Assembly (NCBI GenBank): GCA_018398805.1
Contig: JAGFBZ010001548.1
Location: 1,538,501-1,602,500 of the forward strand
Origin: Hirundichthys speculiger
Lineage: Eukaryota > Chordata > Actinopteri > Beloniformes > Exocoetidae
Direction of reading: 5' to 3'
Length of the DNA: 64,000 nt
How positions within the stretch are numbered: the stretch's first letter is position 1; each line of letters opens with the position of its first letter. Of the stretch, positions 46,622-59,549 are shown in pieces. The notes beneath the pieces are model-generated. The model did no database searches and was not told the DNA's origin. It saw nothing but the letters and a program-made list of their open reading frames with translations. Made by a program: the position numbers and the translations under genes.

Positions 46622-49600
46622 TCACACTTTTGGAGGATGTTGGACTGCTTCTCTCTCTTTTTCACTTCGGCGCATCATCCCCCAGGCTGCTACTCTGTGC
46701 AGGCCGAGGCCCTGAAGTTTCTCCACCAAGTTCAAGCTAAAAATGTTTGTCCCTCCGCGTTTATCTGAACCTCCACCTTTGTCATTTACTGTGGAGTGTG
46801 AAGGTTGTGCACTATGGCTGTAGTGCAGGTTGTTGGATGGATTAGGAGAGGCTGAGATGCCACGCTCTTGCAGCAGCTGTAGGAGACCCAGGGATGATGT
46901 GGATACATCTGCAGACCAGGTGGTGGTGAGGCTAAAGTGCGGCAGCTGGGAGGGAGGCGAAGGGCTCACATGCTCACAGTTCCGATGAGATGGCAGGCCG
47001 AGAGAGCGAAGGCTAGCAAGAACCCCCGGGGGGAAAAAAAAAAAGGAAAAAAGAACAAGAAATACTATGAAAATGAAAATATTCACATGTATGTATTCTT
47101 TCCATGCAGACATATATTTATAAAAACAAGGGGGAAAAAAAAGATTGTTAAAGGGGACATATTATGAAAAGAAAATCACTTTTATTGTGATTGACAGAAG
47201 ATATTCAGGTCTCTGAAAAGACTACCAACTCAAAAACTATAAAAAAACAAAAAACAAAAAAAAAAAAACACAGGCCTGTCACTTTGTTGAGGATTGCATT
47301 AAAAACATTTTATTCACTGTGTGGTTCTGAACTGGAGATGACTGGTACATCTCTGACCCAACTGACAGTACAATTATACATCAATTATCTATACTTATCT
47401 CCACTTATGATGTCCAAACAACCTGCTTTTCAGTCATGCTGTATTCACTATCACTCTGAGGAGGGAAGTCAATTCTCTCGCTTTTTGCTTTACAATTAAC
47501 ACTAACTTTGCATCTGCAGATTTTTATAAATCTTTTAAAGAAATAAATTAGGTCATTATGCTCCACTTATGCTTTGTGTTTAAAAGGACATTAGAAAATC
47601 TTACTTCCATACCTTTTTCCCTATCAGATTTCAGAACTAAAGTTCTCATTTGTCACTGAAAGCACCATTAGCAGTAAAAGCATGTCCACCGAGTAGCAGC
47701 ATTACAAAGATGAGCCTCCAAACATAGATGAAAAAAGTCAATCCAAGTAATAGTTCTTAATATTGGCCACTGAAATCTTAAACACAGAGTAAGGAAACAT
47801 CAGTGAGACCCAGGATTTACTGAGCCCCCGACGTTAAAGAGGAATAAGGACACAGTCCTACCTGTTCCTACCTGTGTTGTGTTGTTTTAAGAACCTGGGC
47901 CAGTTTAACACTTTACTCTACAAGATTCCGCCTAAGAGAGGAATAAGTAGCAAATGTCTGTATCAGAACCTCAGACAACAGAAATGTAAGTTTTGGGAAA
48001 TAAAAATCCCAAATATTTTTCTGTCAGTTTCGTGTGTAGCAGCATGAGCTAGTACTGCATGTTCTCTTGCATGGTAATAACATGCTTTGCGGGTACTGAG
48101 AAGACAGTAGACATACCAGTTCAAAGCTGTAGAACAGAACATAAATAAGTTACATTACACATTAGATAGGGGTGAAGATGTGTCAGGTGGTTCATTTCAG
48201 GCCCTGAAACCAGATCGTATGTAAAGAGGTAAAACTTCAGAGTAGACAAGAGAGTATCTGGACTTCCTAGCATTTTGGTCTAGCATTTTATGAGAACAGG
48301 AAATTGTAACAACTTGCAAAAAAGGGAATAATATGTCTCCTTTAACATTTTTGGTTAGTTCATCATCATTTCTAAAAGATGGATAAAAGTGTGAGAGTGC
48401 AGGTAGTGCAGGCCAGTGAGCAATCTGGTCCTGCAGTTTTGTTGAGATGGAAGGACAAGACACATTTAAATGTCTCGTGTGAATGTGGAGAAGCAAGAAT
48501 GTGAAGTTTCCCATCAAGTACGAACACCGAGTCAAATGTTAGTAGGAGGTGAGTAGCTGAGATGTGTGCAGAGGCACAGGGCATTCATTCTTTCAGGACA
48601 TGCTTAAGTTCTAAAAACATTTACAGTTGTTGAGCTTGGTGGAATAAAATGTATAAATTGTGATATGCTGTTCATCGAAGTCATGATTGTTTATAATCTA
48701 TCCAATCCACAAACAGCTAACTTTTTAGTGTTTTTAAGGAAAACCGACCAGGCTGTAAAAATGTAAATGACACCCTGAGCTCTCCGAAGGCTCCTTGGAG
48801 TTGGGTGTTTAGTTAGAGGAAGCCATATTGGAAGAATGAGTTGTAGAAGTGCCCATCATTGTGTACAGTCTCAAAGAGTCCACTCGAGTCCACTTAGTGG
48901 AATGATTTACTCGTCACAAGAAAGACTGGTTGGTGTGAACTATGCTTGCTTGACAACAGAGTTTAGAGCATGTTATAAGAATCATTAGGGGTGTAACGAT
49001 GCATTGTGAGTCGAATAAAAACCGATACAAATGCGTGAGAATTTGCACCGATTGGTATAAAAAATGAATCTCCAATCTCTCAAAAAACTATTGCAAAAAG
49101 CTATCCAGGTGACACACAACCCTGACAAAAATGTTTAGGGTAAAAATGTGCAATTCTGTGTTTGAATGACAAAAGTCCCAGCTTATTACAAAATTCTAAT
49201 TCCAATCGTTAAGCAGGATAGAAAACATCAAAGACTGCAGGTTCTTTGTCAGAGCCTGAAGTTTGTATGACCTGAGGAGCCAGTGGTTCAAGATCCTATT
49301 TGTTTTTCTTCACACAACACAACACTGTCTCAAGAAACTTTACAGGAGAACGTCAGGAGAGCAGTCCAAGGTTAGGAGGAGTCACTTGGTTACCTGGTAC
49401 TGTCAATGAGTATTTTAAAATCCAACAGACATGAAAAGTACAGCTGCGTGGGCGTTTCCAGAAAATTCAGACTGCCTTCATTCATGAATCAAATGGTCAG
49501 ATCACAATTGCAAAGATTTTCAACTGCTTCAATTATCTATGTCATTTTGCTTTACAAAAAAAACAACAAAAAACAGTGTGCCTCTGTTGTTAATATTGTT

Positions 49601-52600
49601 AATATTCAAGACATTAATCAAGCATTCAGAGGGCATCCATTACACCCTAACCCTTACTTTTCCCTGAAGGCCCCTTCTAGAGTTGGAGAAAGAGCCTTGA
49701 CAGACGTTTTCTGCTAATGAAGGGGTAAAGAGCAAAGGTCAGGGGAGAAACAGCAGCAGGGTAGAAGAAAAGATATGCAGAATATCCTCACTCATTTAAT
49801 TCAAACTGAAACAGGCAAAAGAAGGGTAAATTAACTTCCTTAGCTCCTTTTAAGCAGCAACTCCAGCTGAAATTTAACATCTAAATCCAAAACTGAAATT
49901 AGTTTGGTCAGGGATGAAGCTCAGGAGGTAGGTCACTTGTAGGTCACTTGGATAAAAGCTTCTGTTTTAAATATAATGGAATTTTAAAGCAGACAAAAAA
50001 AAAGGCAGCATCGCTTATGTAAATGCTATCTGTACAGGATGTGAATTCTTACCTAGTAGACAGAAGGAGGGGGTGAGAGGGGAGGGTTGGAGGACTTTGC
50101 AGGTGGTAATGGTATGTGTGGGAGAGGTCTGAGGGAGGTTGGGCCCAGATGGAGAGACTGTGAGGTCATGGAGTCAGAGACACACATTAAATCTCATATG
50201 GCGAAAACACACATCCTATGAGGCAATTAAGAGGCTGATGAAGATGCACCCACTACTATTGCACAATAAAGGGCACAATCATCCTGAATAATGGAGAGAT
50301 ATTGCCACCAGCAAACATGTCATTTGGAGGGAATCAAATGAAGTGAATAAAAATAACAAAGATGGAGGAACTGTCTATATGTCCTACCCAAGCCATGAGC
50401 TCCGGGGAGCTGCGATAGGTCAGGTTCATCTTCCTCCAGGTCATTTAGGCTGTAGACGTGCTGTATGTCCACCTCGAGCTCTTTGAAGTCTTTAGTTAGG
50501 ACACCAGGGCGCGGGTGGAGGATGCCCCCCAGATTTGGTTTGGCTAACTGCTGCCAGTGGTGCAGAGTCACTGAGCCTGACAGAGACAGAGAGGACCATT
50601 GAAGAGCAACGATGCAGTGTGGATGCATTTGAAAAAACTGATATGCTGTTTTTTTTCTCTTGACTTTTTTTCCCCCATTTTTCTAATATGAACATTTTGG
50701 GCTACTTCATCATCAACCTCACTTGTCTGAAAGGATTATAGAACGTTTAGAAAGAAATAATTCTTTAGTTAGAAATTATTCTAAATTTCTTTCCAGGATG
50801 TAGAAAACAGTTTTTACATCTATGGCACATGTGTCAAACACAAGGCCCACGGGCCAAATGTGGCCCGCCACATCATTTTATGTGGCCCTCGAGAACTTGT
50901 GCATTATTGGCTTACATATTAAACCAATATTATAAGACTTAATATAAGCTTACGCCGCTTTAAAGCGCATATCAACAATAAACTACATCTCCCACAATGC
51001 ATTTCGTCGTTACCCAGAACGATAATGGTATCTCACCATTAACGAGACGATTTTCAGAACTGATGGACTTAAGAAAAACCTCTACAAATTAACCCCAACA
51101 TGTCCAAGAAAAGAAAAATTGATGCACAAGGAAGGCAGTTTCGTGAACGATGGGAAAACGAATACAAGCTTGTATCTCAAGGTGCAAAAAACAGTATGTC
51201 TTTTGTGTTATGAGGTGGTGTCAGTCTGCATTTTGACAGCAAACACGGAGCTAAGTATGCTAAATTTAGCCCACAAGAAAAACAAAGAATCGCTTCCGCT
51301 TCTGTCTGTTATCCATGGCAATGGACTTTTAAACATCACCTTTGTGAGAGCAGGTTTACAACCACAAACCCTGAGTTTAATATATATAATGAGTTAAATA
51401 TTTGAAACTTGAAAAATATATATTCAAGTGTAGTTTAATTTAATTTTTTAATACATTGCATTTTGTTACATTCATGCTGTCAATCTGGCCCTTCGAGGGC
51501 CACCATGATGCTGATGTGGCCCTCAGTGAAAATGAGTCTGACACCCCTGATCTATGGTATTTACTCAGGACCAAAAAAAAGAAATGTCAAAAATAATTCT
51601 GCATTCTGTGTCTATTTTGGATACTTTTGTTCTGTGCCGACTCTTCAACTGTTGATTTTACCTTCCAGTGGTTTAACAATCTGCAGACGGTCAGGCAGGT
51701 AGGACCTGGAACCCCCCGAGGAACCACAGGAGTGTCGTGAGCTGCCATTGGAGTAGTTGGTGCTTGTTGATGCTGCTGAGCTGGAGGGAAGGCTGTCGTT
51801 TGGTGTCAGAAAGCCACTGGAGCCGTCGCCTTCCTCACAGTTTGCCGCTAAGGCACGGAGTTTACGTTCCCGCTCGACGTCAAAGAAGGGCCGGTCAGAA
51901 GAGTGGCTCTGCTGGCGGGCAGAGAGGCTGCGCAGGGCAGCTTCAAGGTCCTGGCCTCCCGGTGTGCCTGGCTGACCCAGACGCTTTGGCCCACTACCAC
52001 TACAAGAAAGAGAGGCGTCGCTTTCATGTTAAGATGTGGATGTTTTCAAAATAAAAGCCATACTGTACACAAAGATGAACATGTATTAAAATGGTCCAAG
52101 GCAAATTAAGAGTTTGTCATCCAATATAACTGTGTACACTTACCTGTTGTTTTCTTTGGAGGCAGGTGTAGAGCTGGGTTTGTCCTCTAGGGTGAAGCTG
52201 GCAATATCTGAGCCATAGTAGCTGGTTCGGGGGGTGCTGGTAGAACTGGAGCGTGCGGACAGGGGGCTGGAGCCTGGCAGCCCTGGTGAGTGGCACCTCG
52301 ACCTCGACCTCCCAGCTCTGTTTACCAACTTCACTGTTTCAAACACACGCCACGGGTGGTTCCTGCCAAGAAGGAACACAGTGCTCACACTGTAATGTCG
52401 ATCTGGACGACTGAAGCTGAAGCACCAGACTAGCACCAGACAACGCTTCTGCTATTTTACACAGGTTGGATTAAGATGACCATATGAACAAAAGCAGGGC
52501 AGCAAACAGAGGAACTGGAAAACTGTTGGAAACAAATATTTGACCTGGCATGAAAATTATTCACAGAGATGACTAATTTTGACCTTCACATCTAGATTTA

Positions 52601-55600
52601 ACTGCCCCTGAATATGAAATTCAAATTTAAATTCAAACACTCAAGACACTTTCAGAACTTCAGTTCTATATTTCCCCAAACTGTTTTTATATGGACAGCA
52701 TGGGAGGGACGCAGACACAGAAAAAGAAACATGGTTAGACTTATACATTTCACTAAAATTAAGTGCCAAGACAAGTTGGATACTTTGGCTTATTTTACAT
52801 TTACATACAACTTATCTTCTTTAGAGATTTTGGGGACTACGAGACACATTCAAATACCCACAGCACTTCTGGCACAATTTATGCATTTATTGCAAAACTA
52901 CTTTCATATATTTAATTAAAAGTGTTTTTGTTTGATCAATTTCTAACCATCCTATATGAACACCTGTGACCAAATTGACTTTTTCTTTCAGCTACAATCA
53001 ATTTTCTGTATTTGTGCTACTATGACTTTAGCCAAAGTGTTTAAAGACACAGCAGGAAAGTAATGCTGCCGAGCCATCCCTGCCATGTTGAACTCATGTC
53101 ATGTTGAAGAAGCAGACGTTTTCAAACTCAGGCATGTTTTTAAGTGAAATTGAAAAGTTATGGTACGGGCTGGCTTCGGCAACACCAGGCTGATACAAAA
53201 AGGATTGAATTTAAGTGTGAAATCAGACTTGAGAATTTGAGAGGAGATTATCCAACATTAAAAGTGAGATCATTAAGCTATAGAGAGTTGTAAAAGCTGC
53301 TCAAACAAAAAAAGCTTTGATGCAAAAAAGGAATCAAAGACTCCAAGCTACTTTGAATAAAGTTAGGATCAAGGACAATAAGAGGTGAATCGGTGCTGAA
53401 AAACTAATTCGTTTTTACAGACATCCAACAGAAAGACAAGGACCTGAAAGCAGAGTTAGAAAAGAAAAAAAAAAATGCCTCTGCAGTTTCAAAGGAACGT
53501 TTACAAAGTATGACTGCAATGAGAATGAAAGCATATGAATTTAATAAGAGTGACCAGCTGTAGAGAGTGAAATGTGAGGCTCTGGAAGTTATCATTTTAC
53601 AGAAAGTGGTCTCTGCATTTTTCTTTCCAAACTCAAACATGTACTGTGACCTGAGAAATGCTTGACGATTTAGTTTGAATCACTGAACTAATGTTTAGTA
53701 TAAATATTATTTCTGAGAACTGCTTCACATCTGTGCTGCATGGAGATGACAAGCTTCTGTCACCTGTGAACAGGTATCCAGTCCAGGACGATTGGACTAC
53801 ATTCCACAATTACTTTGCATTTCTTGGTTTTCCCCCAGAAACAGCACTTTTTGATGTCACCTCACAAATTTGCTCTTGAGCTGACCACTCCACAACGGTT
53901 AATGTTGTTGGTCTGCAACCAAGATGCTGCTCCCTTCCTGGGTTGTTGTCTTTTTAAAAAATACATTTCAAGAGCATTTCCTCTTCAGCATAAGGCATTT
54001 GATATATTCAAACTCTTTTTTTTTTTTTTAAATCAGTCCACAAAATGTTCCACCATTTCTCTTCAAGCTAGTGAATGTGTTCTTTAGTAAATTGGTCAAT
54101 CTCTTCAGTACATGTCATTTTTTTTCAATACGGGACTCTACAGGGGCTTCTTACTGACAGTTTGGCTTTACAAAGGGGTCTTCTTAATTGTTCCAGTACT
54201 GATATGTAACTTTAGACGTCTGATCACCCTGAAGCTGATCTTTAGCTTTGCCATATTGGCTTTTCTTCAATCCATTTAAATAGTAGTTTTCAATTTTCTT
54301 CTACATCTTTCTGGTATTTGGTTGCCATTTTAAAGCATTTGAGATCATTTTCTCAGTAGCCTATCATTTTCTGCACTTTCTTATATTTTTCTACCTCTCC
54401 AATAAACTTTTTAATAAAAGTGCACCATTCTTCTGAACAATGTCAGAAGAACGACCCAATTTACTCAGATTCTCAGAGAAATGCTCTACAGTCAATAGAA
54501 AAAATTATTAGACCACCCTTGTTTTCTTCAGTTTCTTGTTCATTTTAATGCCTGGTACAACTAAAGGTACATTTGTTTGGACAAACATAACGATAACCAC
54601 AAAGATTGCTCATAAGAGTTTTATTTAAGAGCTGATATCTTACCATTTTCCACCATTTTCCATGGTTTTTCTTGATTATAACCTAAATCACTTAAGTTTT
54701 TAAATCAATAGCTATGGCGTTGTACTGCCAAAAACACTGCTTTTATGCATTCAGTGTTTTCTTTTCTGTCTGTTTTAGTCACATGATGACGTTTAGTGGT
54801 ACCAGGTATTAAAATGAACAAGAAAGTGAAGAACAAATGGTGGTCCAATAATTTTTTCCATGACTGTATAACCTGCATGTACAACACTCGCTGCCTTGCC
54901 CTTAGATAAGGTTCACTTGTCTGACACCTGTGGTTTAACAGAATGAATGACTTTATTAACTGAAATCCTCACTTTTTTTTTTTTTTTTTTTTTTTTTGAA
55001 AAGCCTAACTTTCCTTATTTTTTCACCTTCTGTAAAATAAACAATGAACAGTAACAACTTTGAAGGATTTTTGTCATATTTTGATTTGGAATAGTGCAGT
55101 GTTCTCAGTGCATCAGTGTGTTTGGAAATTATATCTATGATAAGGATTTTGAGTTTTACTCACTTTTTCTTTTTTGAACACACTGCTATTATTTTGAACA
55201 CAACTTTCACAGCCTGATTAAAATGTATTATTTTTTTCCTGTGTGTTCCCAATAAGAGAAACACTACACTGTTTTCTATTCAAAGATGGGAAAAAAAAAA
55301 CAGCATCTCTGAAAGATTGTGTTGATGGCAGCACAGACAGAGACACTGCTGTATGACTGGCTCCACCTTGCTATCCCCGATGTCCATTTTACCAGTGATC
55401 AACTCCACATCTTAAAAGAGTACAATTTTGCAATCAAATAACATTCTCCTTATTTTATTTACAGAACTAACACAAATGAAGAGCATCTCTGCGCTGTGTA
55501 TCTGATTGAGAACCCTGCATCTGTTTGTTGGTCTAATTTTAGAGAGTGAATGTATCCTGAATGTTGTTTTAAATGAACGAGTCAGCTGCTTGAACAGCTG

Positions 55601-58499
55601 CAGACTGCACTACTTTAGGGATTAGGTTGTGGAGAATTTCTGCAGTCTGCTTCACACATGAACCAGTGGTACCTCTGTGTGTAGCAGCAGTACAATCAAA
55701 TTCTGTAAAAGCAACAATATAGTTTTAATTGTTGAAAACTCACTTGTACTCTGATGGAGCTGGGGTGTCCAGGCCTTTGCGAAACGTGCCCTCTATCTCT
55801 GCTGCCAGACTGTCCATGGGGAGGACAGAGGCCAGCGCAGTGTACCGCTGCACTGTGCTGTTGGGCAGACTCTTGTTCCGCAGATTTTTAATGTCCTTTC
55901 GTGCCTCATGGAGCATGTCCTCACACTCTGAGTACTTGTCCTGCAAGTCCTTGAGCTGCAAGAAGAATATGTCGAGCATATGTTGAGCAAGTGTTATGCT
56001 TCTGCTCATCATCAGATATGTGCCATGAGGAAGAGAAGGTTATGCATCGGCTTTAAAATCTCAACCTTAATTTTTAAACATGACAATAAGTTTTATTTAA
56101 ATACACCAATCTCTTCTTCTTCAATGCACTGCAAAAGTCACTTGCCTCTGATTTAAGTTGTAGCTCGCTCTCACGGGAGGCTCTCAGGTGGTGGTTTAAC
56201 TCCTCATTCTCATGGGTGAGCTAGAGGGATAAAGAAGGGATGACTTCCTTAAAAAATGATTATATCACAAAACCACAACATGTGACTATAAAAAAAAAAA
56301 AGAAATAAAATGAGAATTAGATAATGATCATATAGACCAACATACTAAAATGAGGACTTGTAAGATTAATTGCCCGAAATGTCAACCTTGTGTCTTTTAG
56401 GAGCTATGGGCAACAGCACCTTTTCACTCAAGTGTATGTTTATCTGGGTCATCCCCTCACCCCTTTGCAGCGAGCCTGTAGGTCAACAATCTGTGCAAGT
56501 AATGAGCTGATCTCTTCCTGCTGTCGGAGAGTATCCTCTACTTTTCTTGCCAACTCTTCTGAGAGGTCCACAACCTGTTTGTTGGCCGTTGCTGAAAAAC
56601 ACAAGATCCATAAATGCTTGCTCCTAAGTTACTTTTAGACCAATATTTATTCACTAAAACAAGCCGGCAACACTTACAGAGCTCTTCTACACACACCATC
56701 ATCAGTTCCTGCTCTTGTTCCTCATAGTTGGTTGTCTCTGATGAGAGCTCACTGGCCTGTGAGAACAATAGTGTCAAAAGTTTGCACCATACGTCTTACT
56801 GGCAAATAAAGCCACAAACAATACTACAACGAATGAAACTTATTTAATTAATCAATTTCTTTTATTCTGTTATATACTACACAGTATTGTTTTTCATTTC
56901 AGTCAGTGTGGCCCATGCTGCATACCTCTGATCTCAGTTTGCAGTTCTCCTCCTCTAAACTCTTCAGTTTCTGCTGCAGAAAGTCATAGTGTACAAAGTT
57001 GCTGAGAGAACTACTTGATTCATTCCTTTTGATTCTGCAAAAAGAAAAAGACATGTTTCCATCAAAGAAAATACCTTTTTTTCCAAATGCATAAACACAA
57101 AATATGCCTAATCTACAATGAAAAATGGATAGTCAATTGTAAACAAAGACTTTTATATCAAAAATAAACACTAAATATATAAATTTTTTTTTGTTTGTAT
57201 TTGATTGTAAATCACAACTAATATCATGATAATCAATAAATCCTTAGTTGACTGTCCATGTTCCATCTAATCAAAGAGGAAAAAACATTATTTTTCGGTT
57301 TACTATATTTGTTTTCACCAATTAACCATTTTTGTAACATGGGTATAAGAACAAAAACTGCACTTAAAAGAGCATCAGTTGCTATAGCAAAGGGTTAATT
57401 CTAAACTTAGCAGACAGTGAACAACAATGAATGGTAAATGTGATTAACCACTAATGAGGAGGAGCTTTTTAGAAAGCTTAGCTGGAAACATTGAGAGGAT
57501 CAGTGGAGATGCTCTGACGTGTGTTTACACACAAACCAGCTTGTCGTACTGAGCAGTAAAATCCCCCCCACAGTGGATATTGCAGGTCATTAACAGAGAG
57601 GAATCTTGGTAATATTGCTAATCTATCAGATGAGGGCTACTTCTAAATTACTATATAAGGGCACTGTGTCAAACTGATACATGAATTGTGTAACTACAGG
57701 TTTCTGATGGCAGTACATTGTTCTCTATTTGTATTCTGAAATGGAAACAGGCTATGATATGTTCTTTTCACATATACTGAACCTGCTAAAGTCCTTTGTA
57801 GTAAAGGAGATGCTTATAATGTTCAAAGATGTTTAATCAGACAAAGTTCTAAACCTTAACTTTGTTGTAATGTAATGTAAAGTGTAAGCTTTACGTGTGT
57901 GGACTCACGGTGAGTGTGCCTGAGCGTTCTCTATCTCCTCAGTGTTTGCATAGAACTGAAGGAGGTCGTCTCGCATTGAGAGCTCATGGCGAAGTTGAGC
58001 GATCTAAAAAATAAGTCATGAATCACTTGAGTTCAGCCTGCTAAACGTTCATGTCTAACTACAAAAGCATGCATCATGAGGACTGTTCATACCTCTTCCT
58101 TTGCAATTTCAAGCTGTTCATCCAACATTTCATTGCGTTCCGTTAGTTCTTGGTTTCGCTTCAAAAGGGACTGACCAATGCGGGCTGCTAACTCCAGATC
58201 CCGCTCTTTCTGCAGTCATGATTACAATAGAGATGTTCACTTTTTTCACTCTGTTGCAGAATCACAGCTTAAACCAGAAAATCAAAGCTACTGGCTCAAG
58301 CTAATTTCCATTTATCTGACCCCACTGACAGAAGGAGTCCTGAAGAGGGACTGATGATGATCAGTGGGGCACATGTTAAATCCTCTTTAATCTAGTACAT
58401 CTGCTGTGTGTCTCTTTCTTACCTCCTCCAGAAGGTGGGTGACGGCTTTGATATCATGATACGTCTTGGTGACCTGGCCCACTCTGTCTGAGCACAACA
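46622..58499 (-). CDS. hap1: Huntingtin-associated protein 1 (HAP1/TRAK family), 5' end incomplete
   Basis: Coiled-coil adaptor that links motors to vesicle or organelle cargo in the cytoplasm. Coding exons on the minus strand: 58499-58423, 58209-58093, 58003-57909, 57034-56926, 56756-56678, 56591-56461, 56220-56146, 55955-55744, 52362-52144, 51999-51662, 50576-50388, 50157-50053, a possible 19-bp exon 49676-49658, and 47012-46622. Phases agree throughout. The HAP1 N-terminal coiled coil is clear (DRVGQVTKTYHDIKAVTHLL, ERDLELAARIGQSLLK, SLAAEIEGTFRKGLD). Downstream are TRAK/Milton-like blocks: GSVTLHHWQQLAKPNLGGIL, TITTCKVLQPS, SLGLLQLLQERGISA and LNLVEKLQGLGLHRVAAWG. The identified part is about 717 residues. 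The first exon needs a preceding exon ending in phase 1, not found. Position next to gastrin, tail-to-tail, favours hap1 over trak1 or trak2. Confidence 0.85.
47030..50040. other. Large 3' intron region of hap1
   Basis: About 3 kb. A hAT-end-like TAGGGGTGTAACGATGC segment lies near 48989. The possible microexon is at 49658-49676. Otherwise AT-rich, with A runs near 47035 and 47260. Confidence 0.5.
49658..49676 (-). other. hap1: Candidate 19-bp microexon of hap1
   Basis: Minus strand: pyrimidine-rich CTTTCTCCAACTCTAG acceptor, 19 exonic bases, then a GTAAGG donor. Without it the exon ending at 50053 (phase 1) cannot join the last exon at 47012 (which needs phase 2); with it the frame is restored and reads EGAFREN into LRSLGLPSHR. 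It is supported by splice signals and phase only. Confidence 0.45.
50826..51549 (+). mobile_element. hAT transposon remnant with perfect 8-bp target duplication
   Basis: A 724-bp element in a hap1 intron, flanked by the direct repeat ATCTATGG at 50818-50825 and 51550-51557. The ends are inverted: ATGTGTCAAACACAAGGCCC at the left, and reversed TCAGACTCATTTTCACTGAG preceded by CAGGGGTG at the right, both followed by GGCCC-rich segments. Inside, from about 51101, is the start of a BED-finger transposase (MSKKRKIDAQGRQFRERWEN), as in hAT genes related to GTF2IRD2, followed by a stop. Most of the transposase is deleted. Its orientation is opposite to hap1. Confidence 0.88.
52440..55735. other. Large intron of hap1 (52363-55743)
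   Basis: About 3.4 kb without coding signal. It contains a Tc1/mariner-type MITE at 54489-54866 and T runs near 54015 and 54975. Confidence 0.6.
54489..54866. mobile_element. Tc1/mariner-type MITE, 378 bp
   Basis: Starts CAGTCAATAGAAAAAATTAT and ends with its inverse (AATAATTTTTTCCATGACTG). The inverted arms are about 70 bp long, through TTTCTTGTTCATTTTAATGC and its complement. The dinucleotide TA flanks both ends (54487-54488, 54867-54868), the target duplication of Tc1/mariner elements. No coding capacity. Confidence 0.88.
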
Positions 58500-59549
58500 C
58501 TGATAGAGGAGAGAGAGAAAGAATGAGTGAATGGTGGGGATGGGAAAAAATGGTAAGAATGGTAAGAAAGGAAACTTTAAATTAGAAGTTGACACAATAT
58601 CCTGAGGTCTTATTACAATGTCTGTGACCTTTCTTGGCCAAAATATCACAGATATAATACAGCAGCTCCCGCTTTAACAACACCTTTACTGTTCCAGTCC
58701 GGTCCAGTGAGTCATTCAACTACACTACACCCCCTATTCCAAGCAGTGCCCATTTTAAGACCTGTCAAACAGCTTTGTGTAACCCACTTTCTGGGAACAG
58801 CAACTGCAGAATGATTTTAAGGTGGGTGGTGATAGAGATAGGGAAGCTGGATGATATTGCTCCTGACTGGGTCTGCGATATCCAAAAAAGCTCCGTAGGG
58901 AGCCCATAACTACTCAAACATATAACAAAGTGCCTGAATTACTTTGCCACAGCTGCTATAGTTTCCCCAAAGTTTCTCCATTTTGGTTGCATGTTTGAAT
59001 GTCATTAAAATGGATTATAACTATATTCATTAATTGTGTGAGCAAAACAAGCTACTTTAATGAGAGTCGCATAAATGTTTCTGACCTGTAACAACACACA
59101 GTGACTGGATTTTCAGTAGCTACAGACCAAAACATCTCCATGTGGTCAACAGGACATCAATCCTCTTAGCTTGATCCTTTTTAGTCTAATAAGACACCAT
59201 TGAAGACTGAACACCAATATAGCTCAGTAGGAGAAGCTGCAGGGCTGTACTGACTGCGTTCACATCAGTGGGAGACACACATCACAGACAATAATAATTC
59301 ATTTCGCGAGTCAATGGGCCTCATTCATGAAATCTGAGTAGATTTGCACATAAATCAATTTACTAAAAATCTGCTCCAAATTCATGAACACTATGTAAAA
59401 CTGATTTCTTTGTAAGAAGGTGTGCAAATTAATGAATTCCAGTTCATTGCAGGTGGGGAGCGAGCTCACAAAGCTCATCAATTAGCATAACAACACCCAA
59501 GAACCACCATACAAGGAGATGTAAAAATGTAGACTATCGCATGATTCAC

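Noticed and set aside
51119..51397. Plus-strand open frame of 92 residues
   Set aside because: Lies inside a hAT remnant in a different frame from the BED-finger reading; not a host gene.
58760..58907. Minus-strand 48-codon frame starting MGSLRSFFGYRRPSQEQ as the hap1 first exon
   Set aside because: It has a start codon, but no donor of the right phase to join the exon at 58499 and no known similarity; kept only as a remote possibility.
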